Shown piece after piece: positions 37,501 to 44,524 of a stretch of 55,109 nucleotides of DNA. The DNA comes from Deltaproteobacteria bacterium. GTDB lineage: Bacteria > Desulfobacterota > Syntrophorhabdia > Syntrophorhabdales > Syntrophorhabdaceae. The notes under the pieces were generated by a model, which ran no database searches, was not told the DNA's origin, and saw only the letters and a program-made list of their open reading frames with translations. The DNA lies in assembly GCA_022711595.1 (NCBI GenBank), contig JAKLET010000026.1:1-55109 (forward strand), given 5' to 3'. The stretch's first letter is position 1, and every line of letters starts with the position of its first letter. The position numbers were made by a program, and so were the translations under genes.

Positions 37501-37763
37501 CCCTGGGGCTTTTCCTTCTCAATGATCTTCTCTATTACGTCGATGGTGAGAGGTTCAACGTATGTCCTGTCTGCCATGCCGGGATCGGTCATGATGGTCG
37601 CGGGGTTGGAGTTCACAAGAACGATCTTGTAGCCGGCCGCCCTGAGCGCCTTGCACGCCTGAGTGCCGGAATAATCGAACTCGCAAGCCTGTCCTATGAT
37701 AATCGGGCCGGAACCAATGATGAGCACCTTATCGATGCCTTTTATCTTTGCGGGTCTTTTCAT
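34548..37763 (-). CDS. carB: Carbamoyl phosphate synthase, large subunit
   Basis: A 1071-residue protein with the duplicated ATP-grasp synthetase halves (the first starting [21 protein letters not shown]-like at residue 10, the second starting [20 protein letters not shown] near residue 560) and a C-terminal methylglyoxal-synthase-like allosteric domain (about 930-1071). It makes carbamoyl phosphate for pyrimidines and arginine from bicarbonate, ATP and ammonia supplied by CarA, which is not in the window. The ATG at 37763 (MKRPAKIKG) has AAGGA at good spacing; the 21 extra residues of the longer frame are not conserved. lgt lies upstream on the same strand. Confidence 0.97.
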   Translation of the reverse strand: [1071 protein letters not shown]

Positions 37764-37853
37764 TTCAGTGTGTTCCTTTCGGCGGGATTTGCTCTGCATC
37801 GTAACAGAACAATGGTGGGTAGTCAAGTCTTTTCAATACCTTGTGAAGCGTTG

Positions 37854-38816
37854 TTATATACCGTTGCGCGCGATAAGATCATGAAGCCACTGCTGGCTCC
37901 AGCCGCTTGGAATGGTCAGGCAAAAGGCGAGTATGACAAAGAACAGTATTGCCCGGAAAAAGACGGCAGAATTCACGCCGGAGGGGAGCCTGGCGATGAG
38001 CGCGGCCGGCGCGAACCTTAAAGTGTTCAGATCGGTCTTTTTCTTTGGATCTTTTCTTGCTGACCGTGCGATAAGGAGGAGTCCGACGACAGCCATGAGG
38101 GCATTGTAGTACTGGCCGGTGCCGACACCGAGGAAAAGGGACCCGTAGTCCCGGTAATAGTCAACGATTATCCTCAGGAGGCCGTACCAGAATATGAAGT
38201 TGCCCAGCATCCTTCCCTGCCCGGGTATTGAGTTTTTTCCCACGGAGACGAGGATGGGAATTAGAAAGAGGTTTTTCAGGGCATCATAAAGGGCTACGGG
38301 ATGACGGAAACCCTCCGCATAGGGGAACTTCACCGCCCACCAGACACCGGTCACATAACCGTAGACCTCGCCGTTTATATGGTTGCCTATGCGCCCCAGT
38401 GCCAGAAAGAGGGCCGCGGGTATGACTATATCGTCAGCTATGACGAGAAATCTTTTTTTGTGGATGACGCAAAAGAGCACTATGCCGCAAAGGGCGCCCA
38501 GAATGACGCCGTGCGATGCCATGCCGCCGTGCCAGAAGGCCAGGGCCTCGAGAGGGTCCGGCCGGAAAAGGCCCCATTCATAGACAATGATCTCAAAGAC
38601 ACGGCCGCCGATGAGGGACGACAGGGAAAAAATTATGGAAAAATCCCAGACCTGACCGGTCGAAAGGCCAAGCGATCTGCGGCGGAGCATCACCCACAGG
38701 AACATGCCGAAAAAACCGAGGGCATAGGCAAGCCCGTAGTACCAGAGCTTTACACCCCAGACCTCGGCGAAAGCGGGATCGATATTCAGGACGAAGGGAC
38801 CTTTATTGAAAATCAC
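37854..38816 (-). CDS. lgt: Prolipoprotein diacylglyceryl transferase
   Basis: A 320-residue polytopic membrane enzyme that attaches diacylglycerol from phosphatidylglycerol to lipobox Cys. Seen: WHGGMASHG with the essential His, the Lgt signature GRIGNHINGEVYG, and HPVALYDALKN. Typical length is 260-290; this one has about 55 extra C-terminal residues including an additional hydrophobic helix (AILFFVILAFCL). Lipoprotein substrates are present in the window (patatin gene and the 48985 binding protein). Confidence 0.94.
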   Translation of the reverse strand: MIFNKGPFVLNIDPAFAEVWGVKLWYYGLAYALGFFGMFLWVMLRRRSLGLSTGQVWDFSIIFSLSSLIGGRVFEIIVYEWGLFRPDPLEALAFWHGGMASHGVILGALCGIVLFCVIHKKRFLVIADDIVIPAALFLALGRIGNHINGEVYGYVTGVWWAVKFPYAEGFRHPVALYDALKNLFLIPILVSVGKNSIPGQGRMLGNFIFWYGLLRIIVDYYRDYGSLFLGVGTGQYYNALMAVVGLLLIARSARKDPKKKTDLNTLRFAPAALIARLPSGVNSAVFFRAILFFVILAFCLTIPSGWSQQWLHDLIARNGI

Positions 38817-38922
38817 AACCCCCCATGCAAAATAAGTTGCTATAATATGCTGTGATTTTTTAAGGTTTTACTATCTAAAACGCGCGATTGTCAATGAAAT
38901 TGTTCCTCTATGCTGACATCTG

Positions 38923-38953
38923 CCCAATTCCCCCCGTTGCGGAGGGAATTGGG
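38923..38953. terminator. Strong hairpin after the rubredoxin gene
   Basis: Arms 38923-38935 and 38941-38953 pair at 12 of 13 positions with loop GTTGC. It lacks a T tract on either strand, so it may be a factor-dependent terminator or mRNA end stabiliser between the perR-rubredoxin pair and lgt. Confidence 0.55.
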
Positions 38954-38988
38954 TACTGCGGGGAAAATGGGGTGGGAGATTATGGGGG

Positions 38989-39126
38989 TTATGAATCAGA
39001 CTTCTCAAAGGCCTCCTTCGGCGCGTTGCAGATGGGACATTTCCAGTCGTTGTCCAGCTGCTCGAAGGGGACCTTTTCAACTTTTTCATCATATTGATAT
39101 CCACACACTGAACATGTCCAGACCAT
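38989..39126 (-). CDS. Rubredoxin-like protein
   Basis: A 45-residue gene: CSVCGYQYDE near the N-terminus and WKCPICNAPKEAFE near the C-terminus supply the two CxxC pairs that bind one iron. It is shorter than typical rubredoxin (52-54 residues) and resembles the rubredoxin-like domain of rubrerythrins. Very good ribosome site AAAGGAGG ahead of the ATG. It starts 13 bases behind perR, so is probably under PerR control, and may pass electrons to the di-iron protein encoded upstream (39632-40156) or to other peroxide or oxygen reductases. Confidence 0.9.
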   Translation of the reverse strand: MVWTCSVCGYQYDEKVEKVPFEQLDNDWKCPICNAPKEAFEKSDS

Positions 39127-39139
39127 ATTAAACCTCCTT

Positions 39140-39562
39140 TTATTGTTTTGTTTGTGTTGTTTTTACTTGTTTTTCCCGGCATATGCCGCAAATCCCGTAA
39201 AAATCGACATGATTTCCGATTATCTCAAAGCCGCCTGTTCTTTCAGGGGAGAGCTCAAGGGGGAAATCTACAAAGATGTCCACTATTTTCCTGCAGCGGA
39301 CGCATATGAGGTGGTGGTGCGGCTTCGGGTTCGGGTCGAAACGCTTTTTCCCGGCGTCTATTGAAAGCTCCACGACAGATCCCTGCTGCTTCAAGGTTTC
39401 CATCGTGTTATAGACTGTGGCGAGAGACATGGTCGGGAACTGCTCCTGCAGGGCCTCATAGATATCAGAGGCGCTTGGATGTGAGGTGTTCCCGTCAAGG
39501 TATTTCATTATAGCCATCCTCTGGGGGGTCATTTTCATACTGCTATTTGTATTTATTTCCAT
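39140..39562 (-). CDS. perR: Fur-family regulator, PerR-like
   Basis: A 140-residue Fur-fold repressor: winged helix with MTPQRMAIMKYLDG and ATVYNTMETLKQQGSVVEL, regulatory metal His residues in PNPKPHHHLICVRC, and two CxxC pairs (CVRC and CGIC) forming the structural zinc site typical of PerR. PerR senses peroxide by iron-catalysed His oxidation in known members. Cotranscribed with rubredoxin; a Fur-type operator overlaps its own transcription start region, implying autoregulation. Fur or Zur function cannot be excluded, but context with rubredoxin and a di-iron protein supports PerR. Confidence 0.9.
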   Translation of the reverse strand: MEINTNSSMKMTPQRMAIMKYLDGNTSHPSASDIYEALQEQFPTMSLATVYNTMETLKQQGSVVELSIDAGKKRFDPNPKPHHHLICVRCRKIVDIFVDFPLELSPERTGGFEIIGNHVDFYGICGICREKQVKTTQTKQ

Positions 39563-39563
39563 A

Positions 39564-39616
39564 TAAGAATAATTATCAGTAAAGATAAATTACAACATAA
39601 GAATGAATATTGTCAA
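39564..39616 (-). promoter_or_regulatory. perR promoter with Fur/PerR box
   Basis: Minus strand TTGACA (39611-39616), 16-base spacer, TGTAAT (39589-39594). Downstream, 39564-39578 reads TGATAATTATTCTTA on the minus strand and matches the 7-1-7 Fur/PerR box at 12 of 14 defined positions, just behind the expected start point. Confidence 0.7.
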
Positions 39617-39631
39617 GTTAATAATTCTTTT

Positions 39632-40156
39632 TCAGCCCCCGTCGAGTGTGTGGTGTTCTTTTTGGAGGAACCACGAGGCGGGATCGGTGAAGTACTCCTC
39701 GGCATCCCGCAGGGACATGTAATGTTCGTACTCGATCATGGAAAGAAGAGTGAAGAATTCTTTTTCCCTTGTATCTGCGGATGCCGCGGCAAGGTCCTTG
39801 TAGAACCTGACACCTTTTTCTTCGAAATCGACGGCGGTCCTTATGGCCTCGAGATCTCCGGCATCGCTTTTTGCCGATCTGTCAATGTCCTTCAGAGTGT
39901 TAACGAGGATATCCCTGATATTGGTGTTCTTTACGGTGAGAGGGACCGTTTCCGGCCATTTTCCCTCGGCCTTCCAAGTATCGCTGAGCTGTTGGAGGCG
40001 TTCGTAATGTTCCTGCTCGTCCTTTGCGATCCTTTCGAACATGGCCTTGCCAAGGGGGTTTGCCGTTCTTTCTGCGTTTTTCAGATAAAAGTCGCGCTCT
40101 TTCATCTCGTTGCCGAGTGCAACTTCCAGCGCGCTGAGCCGTTCTTTTGCGTCCAT
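39632..40156 (-). CDS. Rubrerythrin-like di-iron protein
   Basis: About 174 residues of a four-helix ferritin-like bundle. The repeated iron ligands are visible: Glu in GNEMKERDFYL, ExxH in KDEQEHYERL, Glu in VDFEEKGVRFY, and ExxH in MIEYEHYMSL. No rubredoxin domain is fused, unlike classical rubrerythrin, but a rubredoxin-like gene lies just downstream beyond perR. Likely reduces peroxide. ATG at 40156 is preferred because of AGGAG eight bases ahead; a longer version starts at 40180. Confidence 0.85.
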   Translation of the reverse strand: MDAKERLSALEVALGNEMKERDFYLKNAERTANPLGKAMFERIAKDEQEHYERLQQLSDTWKAEGKWPETVPLTVKNTNIRDILVNTLKDIDRSAKSDAGDLEAIRTAVDFEEKGVRFYKDLAAASADTREKEFFTLLSMIEYEHYMSLRDAEEYFTDPASWFLQKEHHTLDGG

Positions 40157-40176
40157 GGCGTCACTCCTTTTTTTGT

Positions 40177-40704
40177 TCATTCGATAAGGACAATGCCGTA
40201 TGCATCCCGCTCCTGTTCATGATTGCGGACAACTTCGATGGGAAGGCCATGCGCGCGAGCCGTCTGGTAGACGTCGATCCCGCAGGATTCCATGGATGGC
40301 CTCATGCGCTGCGGGTGTGAGCAGTTTTTCGTGGTGTCGCATTTTTTGCATAGGGAACAGGGGCCGCTGCCCATTCCGAACGCCTTGTAAAACCCGTCAA
40401 GGAAGAGGGCGGTCTCCAGATCGACGATAAGGTCGTTGAACTCGCCCACCGCGTTGTATCCTTTTGCCCAGTGGCGATGGAGGAGAATGGCCCGGCTGTA
40501 TGAATCAAGCATCGACCGCGTTCTGTCGTGGTCCGGGGTGTGGGGCGGGCAGGACAGACTGATGCCGTACCCGCGGCATCCGAACTGGCATTTCAGGCGT
40601 ACCCATGGGGCCGTGCGGACCGTTGACGGGTCTATGACGATGGCATGGCCAGCGCCCCTTTGCCTCGCGAAACCGGTGTATTTTTTCAGATCCGCCTTGC
40701 GCAT
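40177..40704 (-). CDS. DUF2284 Cys-rich metal-binding protein
   Basis: A 175-residue soluble protein with at least ten Cys: LKCQFGCRGYG and SLSCPPHTP in the N-half and CSLCKKCDTTKNCSHP in the C-half, the pattern of the DUF2284 predicted metal-binding family common in anaerobes. The Cys arrangement suggests Fe-S clusters. ATG at 40704. Biochemical role unknown; it lies directly upstream of the di-iron protein gene with 20 bases between, so could be an electron carrier in that operon. Confidence 0.88.
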   Translation of the reverse strand: MRKADLKKYTGFARQRGAGHAIVIDPSTVRTAPWVRLKCQFGCRGYGISLSCPPHTPDHDRTRSMLDSYSRAILLHRHWAKGYNAVGEFNDLIVDLETALFLDGFYKAFGMGSGPCSLCKKCDTTKNCSHPQRMRPSMESCGIDVYQTARAHGLPIEVVRNHEQERDAYGIVLIE

Positions 40705-40756
40705 CAATAACTACACTATAGGATGTTGCCGAAAATTGGTCAAGCCTGAGACAGAA

Positions 40757-40827
40757 GGTTTGAGCCGTTTCAACCGGGAAATCCGGGAAAACTTAAAAAA
40801 GGTTGCAGCCGCTCAAGCATTCAAGCT
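40757..40827. repeat. Nonameric arrays beside epmA
   Basis: Units GGTTTGAGC, CGTTTCAAC, CGGGAAATC, CGGGAAAAC (40757-40792), an 8-base A-rich unit, then GGTTGCAGC, CGCTCAAGC, ATTCAAGCT (40801-40827). The array reaches to within five bases of the epmA stop codon. Confidence 0.7.
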
Positions 40828-40831
40828 GTCT

Positions 40832-41791
40832 TTAGATGATAAGCCTGTCGACCATGACATCGCCGATGGTCTTCTTTCCAAGAACAGCCATGAGGAGCCT
40901 GTCGAGACCGACGGAGACACCCGCGCAGGGATAGCCTATCGTTCCAAGGGCGCCGAGGAAGGCCTCATCGATGGCGAAGCTCCTCTTCCCGAGCGCCTCC
41001 CGGTGCGAGTTGTCCTCCAGAAAACGCTCCCTCTGCTGCGGCGCGTCGGTGAGCTCGGAATAGCCGTTGGCGATCTCCAGGCCGTCGATGTAAAGTTCGA
41101 AACGCTCCACCATGCGGTCGTTATCATCACGCCTTTTCGCCATTGTCGATATAGAGCCGGGCCAGCCGGTGATAATGTATGGCTTCCTGCCTTTGACCGA
41201 TCCCTCTATCTCCTGTATGAGCACCTTGAAAAAAAGACTGTTCCAGTCATCCTTGTCGTCTATCCCGAAAAATCCCTTTTGCTTGAGGGCATCGAAGAAG
41301 CCCTCCCGATCAAGGCGGAATGGATCGAATCCCATGATCTCCTGAAATAGCATATCAAGTTCGTGAACGGGGTAGGGTTTCATGAAATTGTCCGGTACCC
41401 GGCCAAGGAGTCTGCCCGTGACGAACTCCACGAGGTTCCCCGTTTCTTCCATCGCCTCCCGGTATGAGCCTTCACGGTACCACTCGAGCATAGTGAATTC
41501 CGTGTTGTGAAGTTCATAATGGTCTTCCACGCGCCAGACCTTGCATATCTGGAAGATCCTTTTGTGACCAGCCCGGAGGAGTTTTTTCATGCCCATCTCG
41601 GGCGAGGTGTGGAGGAAGAATGGGCCCTTTTCCCCGACGCGGACCCCCAGGGGGTCGATGTGCGGATCAGGGGGTGCGGTTGCCATGAGGTTCGGCGTTT
41701 CTACCTCGATATATTCCCGTTCGCAGAAGAAATCCCGCACGGTCCGAAGCAGTTCGTGGCGTGCCTTCAAAACGTCGCGTATCTGCTGCAT
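40832..41791 (-). CDS. epmA: EF-P lysine lysyltransferase / GenX-type synthetase
   Basis: A 319-residue class II lysyl-tRNA-synthetase-like catalytic core without the N-terminal anticodon-binding domain. Seen: FFCEREYIEVETPNL, LHTSPEMGMKKLL (motif 2 region), FQICKVWRVEDH and C-terminal ANGYSELTDAPQQRERF with GVSVGLDRLLMAVLG (motif 3). EpmA attaches beta-lysine to elongation factor P. Partner genes epmB and efp are not in the window. Confidence 0.94.
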   Translation of the reverse strand: MQQIRDVLKARHELLRTVRDFFCEREYIEVETPNLMATAPPDPHIDPLGVRVGEKGPFFLHTSPEMGMKKLLRAGHKRIFQICKVWRVEDHYELHNTEFTMLEWYREGSYREAMEETGNLVEFVTGRLLGRVPDNFMKPYPVHELDMLFQEIMGFDPFRLDREGFFDALKQKGFFGIDDKDDWNSLFFKVLIQEIEGSVKGRKPYIITGWPGSISTMAKRRDDNDRMVERFELYIDGLEIANGYSELTDAPQQRERFLEDNSHREALGKRSFAIDEAFLGALGTIGYPCAGVSVGLDRLLMAVLGKKTIGDVMVDRLII

Positions 41792-41829
41792 GTCCTTTGT
41801 CCCCGTTGTCTTTTCAAGTGAGAGCGTTA

Positions 41830-41858
41830 TTGCATTTTATACAGCAAACAAGTATACT
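41830..41858 (+). promoter_or_regulatory. Promoter candidate for tRNA-Ser
   Basis: TTGCAT (41830-41835), 17-base spacer, TATACT (41853-41858), 21 bases ahead of the tRNA 5' end. Confidence 0.6.
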
Positions 41859-41879
41859 TTGTCCATCTTAAGGCCCTGC

Positions 41880-41972
41880 GGAGAGGTGACCGAGTAGGCC
41901 GAAGGTGCTCGCCTGCTAAGCGAGTGTACGGTGAAAGCTGTACCCAGGGTTCAAATCCCTGCCTCTCCGCCA
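41880..41972 (+). tRNA. tRNA-Ser (GCT anticodon)
   Basis: Acceptor GGAGAGG (41880-41886) pairs with CCTCTCC (41962-41968), discriminator G and encoded CCA (41970-41972). Anticodon arm CTCGC/GCGAG with loop holding GCT at 41915-41917, reading AGY serine codons. The long variable arm is typical of class II serine tRNA; TTCAAAT forms the T loop. Confidence 0.97.
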
Positions 41973-41981
41973 TTCTAAAGA

Positions 41982-42172
41982 CAGTTCCAACCGTTTGAAC
42001 CGTTCAATCCGTTCCAATGTTAATAAAACCTTAAATCATAAGATGTTGACCATTTAAAACCAATCGATCAACTTGAATTGTTTAAACCGCTTGAGCGTTA
42101 AGAAAAACCCTATAAAATGAGGTTCATGGTCTTTAAACGTTCAAACGGCTCGAGCGGCTCAAACGGTTGAAA
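41982..42172. repeat. Nonameric arrays between tRNA-Ser and the patatin gene
   Basis: Three blocks of exact 9-base units: 41982-42017 (CCGTTTGAA, CCGTTCAAT, CCGTTCCAA), 42071-42097 (GTTTAAACC, GCTTGAGCG) and 42137-42172 (CGGCTCGAG, CGGCTCAAA, CGGTTGAAA). The rest of this 206-base gap is AT-rich without other features. Confidence 0.8.
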
Positions 42173-42178
42173 CTGTTT

Positions 42179-43039
42179 TTAAGGTTTTCCGATAAGGGCT
42201 TTGATTTTCGGCAGTGCTTTTTCCGTCGCCTTTATGCCTTCTTCCATAAGGACCTTTTTCCGGGAAAAATCGAACATCGAAACACCCTTCGTGTCGGGTT
42301 CGATGACGACGTCGGCGTAGCGCAGCTTTGACTTCGCGTTCTCGTGCATCATGATCGATATGGATTGGGCTATGACATCGATAACGGAGCCTATGTCATT
42401 CTCTTTGATGTCCTTTTGCAGGTTCACCGCAATGACGATATCGGCGCCCTTTGAACGTGCGATGTCGCAGGCGATATTGCTTGTCACGCCGCCATCGACA
42501 AGGGTCCTGCCTCCGAAATTTACAGGGACGAACACCCCGGGGATGGCCGATGATGCGTGTATGGCCCGGGCGAGAGAACCTTTTTCAAGCGTTAAGGTTT
42601 CGCCGGAGTTGAGGTCGGTGGCAACAGGATAAAAGGGGATCTTTGTTGCCTCGACAAGCTTGACCTTCGCGTTCTGTTCCACGAAGGCTTCGATCCTGGT
42701 CCCCTGAACCGGTCCCATCTTTGATGAGGCAATCGAAAAGTCGAGGATATCTCCCTTGTTTATCTTGAATGCCGCCCATTCGAGCTGAAAACTGTCGGGG
42801 TTTGAGGCATATATGCCGCCGATAAGGCTTCCGACGCTTGTGCCCACGATCATGTGGATGGGTATCTTTTCCTTTTCCAGGACCCTCAGCACACCGACGT
42901 GTGCGAAGCCTTTGGCCGATCCTCCTCCGAGGACAAGGGCGACCCTGGGCTCAGATTTTTTTGCCCACGGTGCGCTCTGGCATGAACATAACAGGAAGAC
43001 GAGTGAAACCGCAAAAAGTATTGAGCGTTTAATAACCAC
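42179..43039 (-). CDS. Patatin-family phospholipase lipoprotein
   Basis: A 286-residue patatin-like acyl hydrolase. A type II signal peptide ends in the lipobox LLCSC with Cys20. Oxyanion loop LVLGGGSAKGFAHVG, nucleophile elbow GTSVGS with Ser68 and catalytic DGG with Asp182 are all present, so it should be active. RssA-like in size; probably acts on lipids at the periplasmic face of a membrane. Start GTG overlaps the MBL stop by 11 bases. Confidence 0.93.
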   Translation of the reverse strand: MVIKRSILFAVSLVFLLCSCQSAPWAKKSEPRVALVLGGGSAKGFAHVGVLRVLEKEKIPIHMIVGTSVGSLIGGIYASNPDSFQLEWAAFKINKGDILDFSIASSKMGPVQGTRIEAFVEQNAKVKLVEATKIPFYPVATDLNSGETLTLEKGSLARAIHASSAIPGVFVPVNFGGRTLVDGGVTSNIACDIARSKGADIVIAVNLQKDIKENDIGSVIDVIAQSISIMMHENAKSKLRYADVVIEPDTKGVSMFDFSRKKVLMEEGIKATEKALPKIKALIGKP

Positions 43040-43673
43040 CTCTCTTCCCGACGAAGGGGTTGTAGATCTTTTCGTGCCCTATGGTGCTGCGCGTCGAATC
43101 ACCGTAATTGTGCCCCGGTGCCACGATGGTATCGTCCGGGAGCGCGAAGAGCTTCTGATGGACGGAAGTGACAAGCGTTTGTGTCGAGCCCCCGTCAAGA
43201 TCCGTTCTGCCCACGCTTCCTACGAAGAGGGTGTCGCCGGTGAAGACCATTCCGTTGTGATAGAGGCATATGCTGCCCGGGGAATGGCCCGGTGTATGGA
43301 GCACCTTCAGGGATGACTCGCCGATGGTAATGACATCGCCGTCACGGACCGCTATATCCGCCGGTGGTGAAGGTTCCCCGCCGAACATGCGGAAGGAGTG
43401 TTCCGACTGGTGGGTGAGAGCCGGTGCCTCTATCTCGTGTATGATGATCTGCGCGCCGGTCAGGTCTTTCATCCTTTTGTTTCCCATGATGTGGTCTATG
43501 TGGCAATGGGTGTTGACGATGTACTTGATGGTGTAGCCCCTGCTTTGCGTCTCGCCGAGGATGCGTTCGCAGTCAGCGGCGGGATCGATGACGAGGGCCT
43601 CCTTCGTTGTTTTGCATGCCACGATATATGCGAAAATGGCAAAGCTCCCTACTTCCATTTGCTTGACGAACAT
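43029..43673 (-). CDS. MBL-fold metallo-hydrolase (glyoxalase II-like)
   Basis: A 214-residue hydrolase with the dinuclear metal motif THCHIDH near residue 56, GHSPGSICLYH and FTGDTLFVGSVGRTDL. This short type is common in anaerobes and is often annotated as hydroxyacylglutathione hydrolase-like; glutathione is doubtful in this organism, so the thioester substrate is unknown. Given mgsA in the same window, methylglyoxal detoxification is possible but unproven. First gene of a pair with the patatin lipoprotein. Confidence 0.92.
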   Translation of the reverse strand: MFVKQMEVGSFAIFAYIVACKTTKEALVIDPAADCERILGETQSRGYTIKYIVNTHCHIDHIMGNKRMKDLTGAQIIIHEIEAPALTHQSEHSFRMFGGEPSPPADIAVRDGDVITIGESSLKVLHTPGHSPGSICLYHNGMVFTGDTLFVGSVGRTDLDGGSTQTLVTSVHQKLFALPDDTIVAPGHNYGDSTRSTIGHEKIYNPFVGKRGGY

Positions 43674-43783
43674 TGAGACCTCCTTTGAACGTATTCTAAA
43701 TCTAATACTTTTTGGTGCTGTTTTTCAAATTATTTGGTAATATCTTGGACTGCCGGGTCAACTTAAAAGGAAAGGGAGGGACG

Positions 43784-44494
43784 ATGAAACCGGTCTTCAT
43801 TGAGGCGCGCGATCTGCCCGATGCATGGTTCCAGTGTATTTACCGGATCTTTGAGGATGATGGCGTACACGAATATGTCATCGACAGGGGTTCCTTCGAG
43901 GGCAACAAGCGCAGGGAATTCGATCTTGTCATGGTCCACATCAAGTATCCCGGTACGCAGCCGCTTATCCCGGACATTCCGGCGGAACTCGGCATCCCTG
44001 CCCCGACATCAATGGACTACGTCGAGGAATACCTGCAGTACCTCATGACCGACAAGAAGGCTGAAAATGAGCTCTATACCTATGGGGAAAGGCTCACGAA
44101 TCCCAAAGTGTTCGTTGATGGACGGGAATGCGCCTGCGGGATCAATCCGGTCATGGAGGTCATCGACATATACAAAAAGGGGAATTTCGGGACCAATCAG
44201 GCCATCATGGAGATAGGCATGCCCTCGGACATAACCCTCGAGGACCCGCCCTGCCTGAGGCTTATCGATACCAGGGTCACTGACGGCAAACTCCACTTCG
44301 TTCTGTATTTCCGCAGCTGGGACCTCTGGGCGGGTTTTCCTTCCAACCTTGCCGCAATACAGCTTCTCAAGGAATACATGTGCCAGGAGATCGGCATTGA
44401 AGACGGCACGATCACTGCCGTCAGCAAGGGGCTCCATTTGTATGAATACACCTTCGGGTTTGCCCTCCAGAGGCTTCGCAGGGACGCAAAATAA
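43784..44494 (+). CDS. Thymidylate synthase-like protein, methanogen type
   Basis: A 236-residue protein whose C-terminal half carries the ThyA signature: DPPCL with the candidate nucleophile Cys near residue 158, DGKLHFVLYFRSWDLWAGFP (the dUMP phosphate and base region) and a final GLHLYEY in place of the HIY block. The N-terminal half is short and unlike E. coli ThyA, as in the methanogen-type family. It should make dTMP from dUMP with a methylene-pterin donor. The ATG at 43784 has the ribosome site AAAGGGAGG. It faces the next gene convergently. Confidence 0.8.
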   Translation: MKPVFIEARDLPDAWFQCIYRIFEDDGVHEYVIDRGSFEGNKRREFDLVMVHIKYPGTQPLIPDIPAELGIPAPTSMDYVEEYLQYLMTDKKAENELYTYGERLTNPKVFVDGRECACGINPVMEVIDIYKKGNFGTNQAIMEIGMPSDITLEDPPCLRLIDTRVTDGKLHFVLYFRSWDLWAGFPSNLAAIQLLKEYMCQEIGIEDGTITAVSKGLHLYEYTFGFALQRLRRDAK

Positions 44495-44524
44495 GCGCGG
44501 CGCCCATGTTTTTCCGTATGGCCT

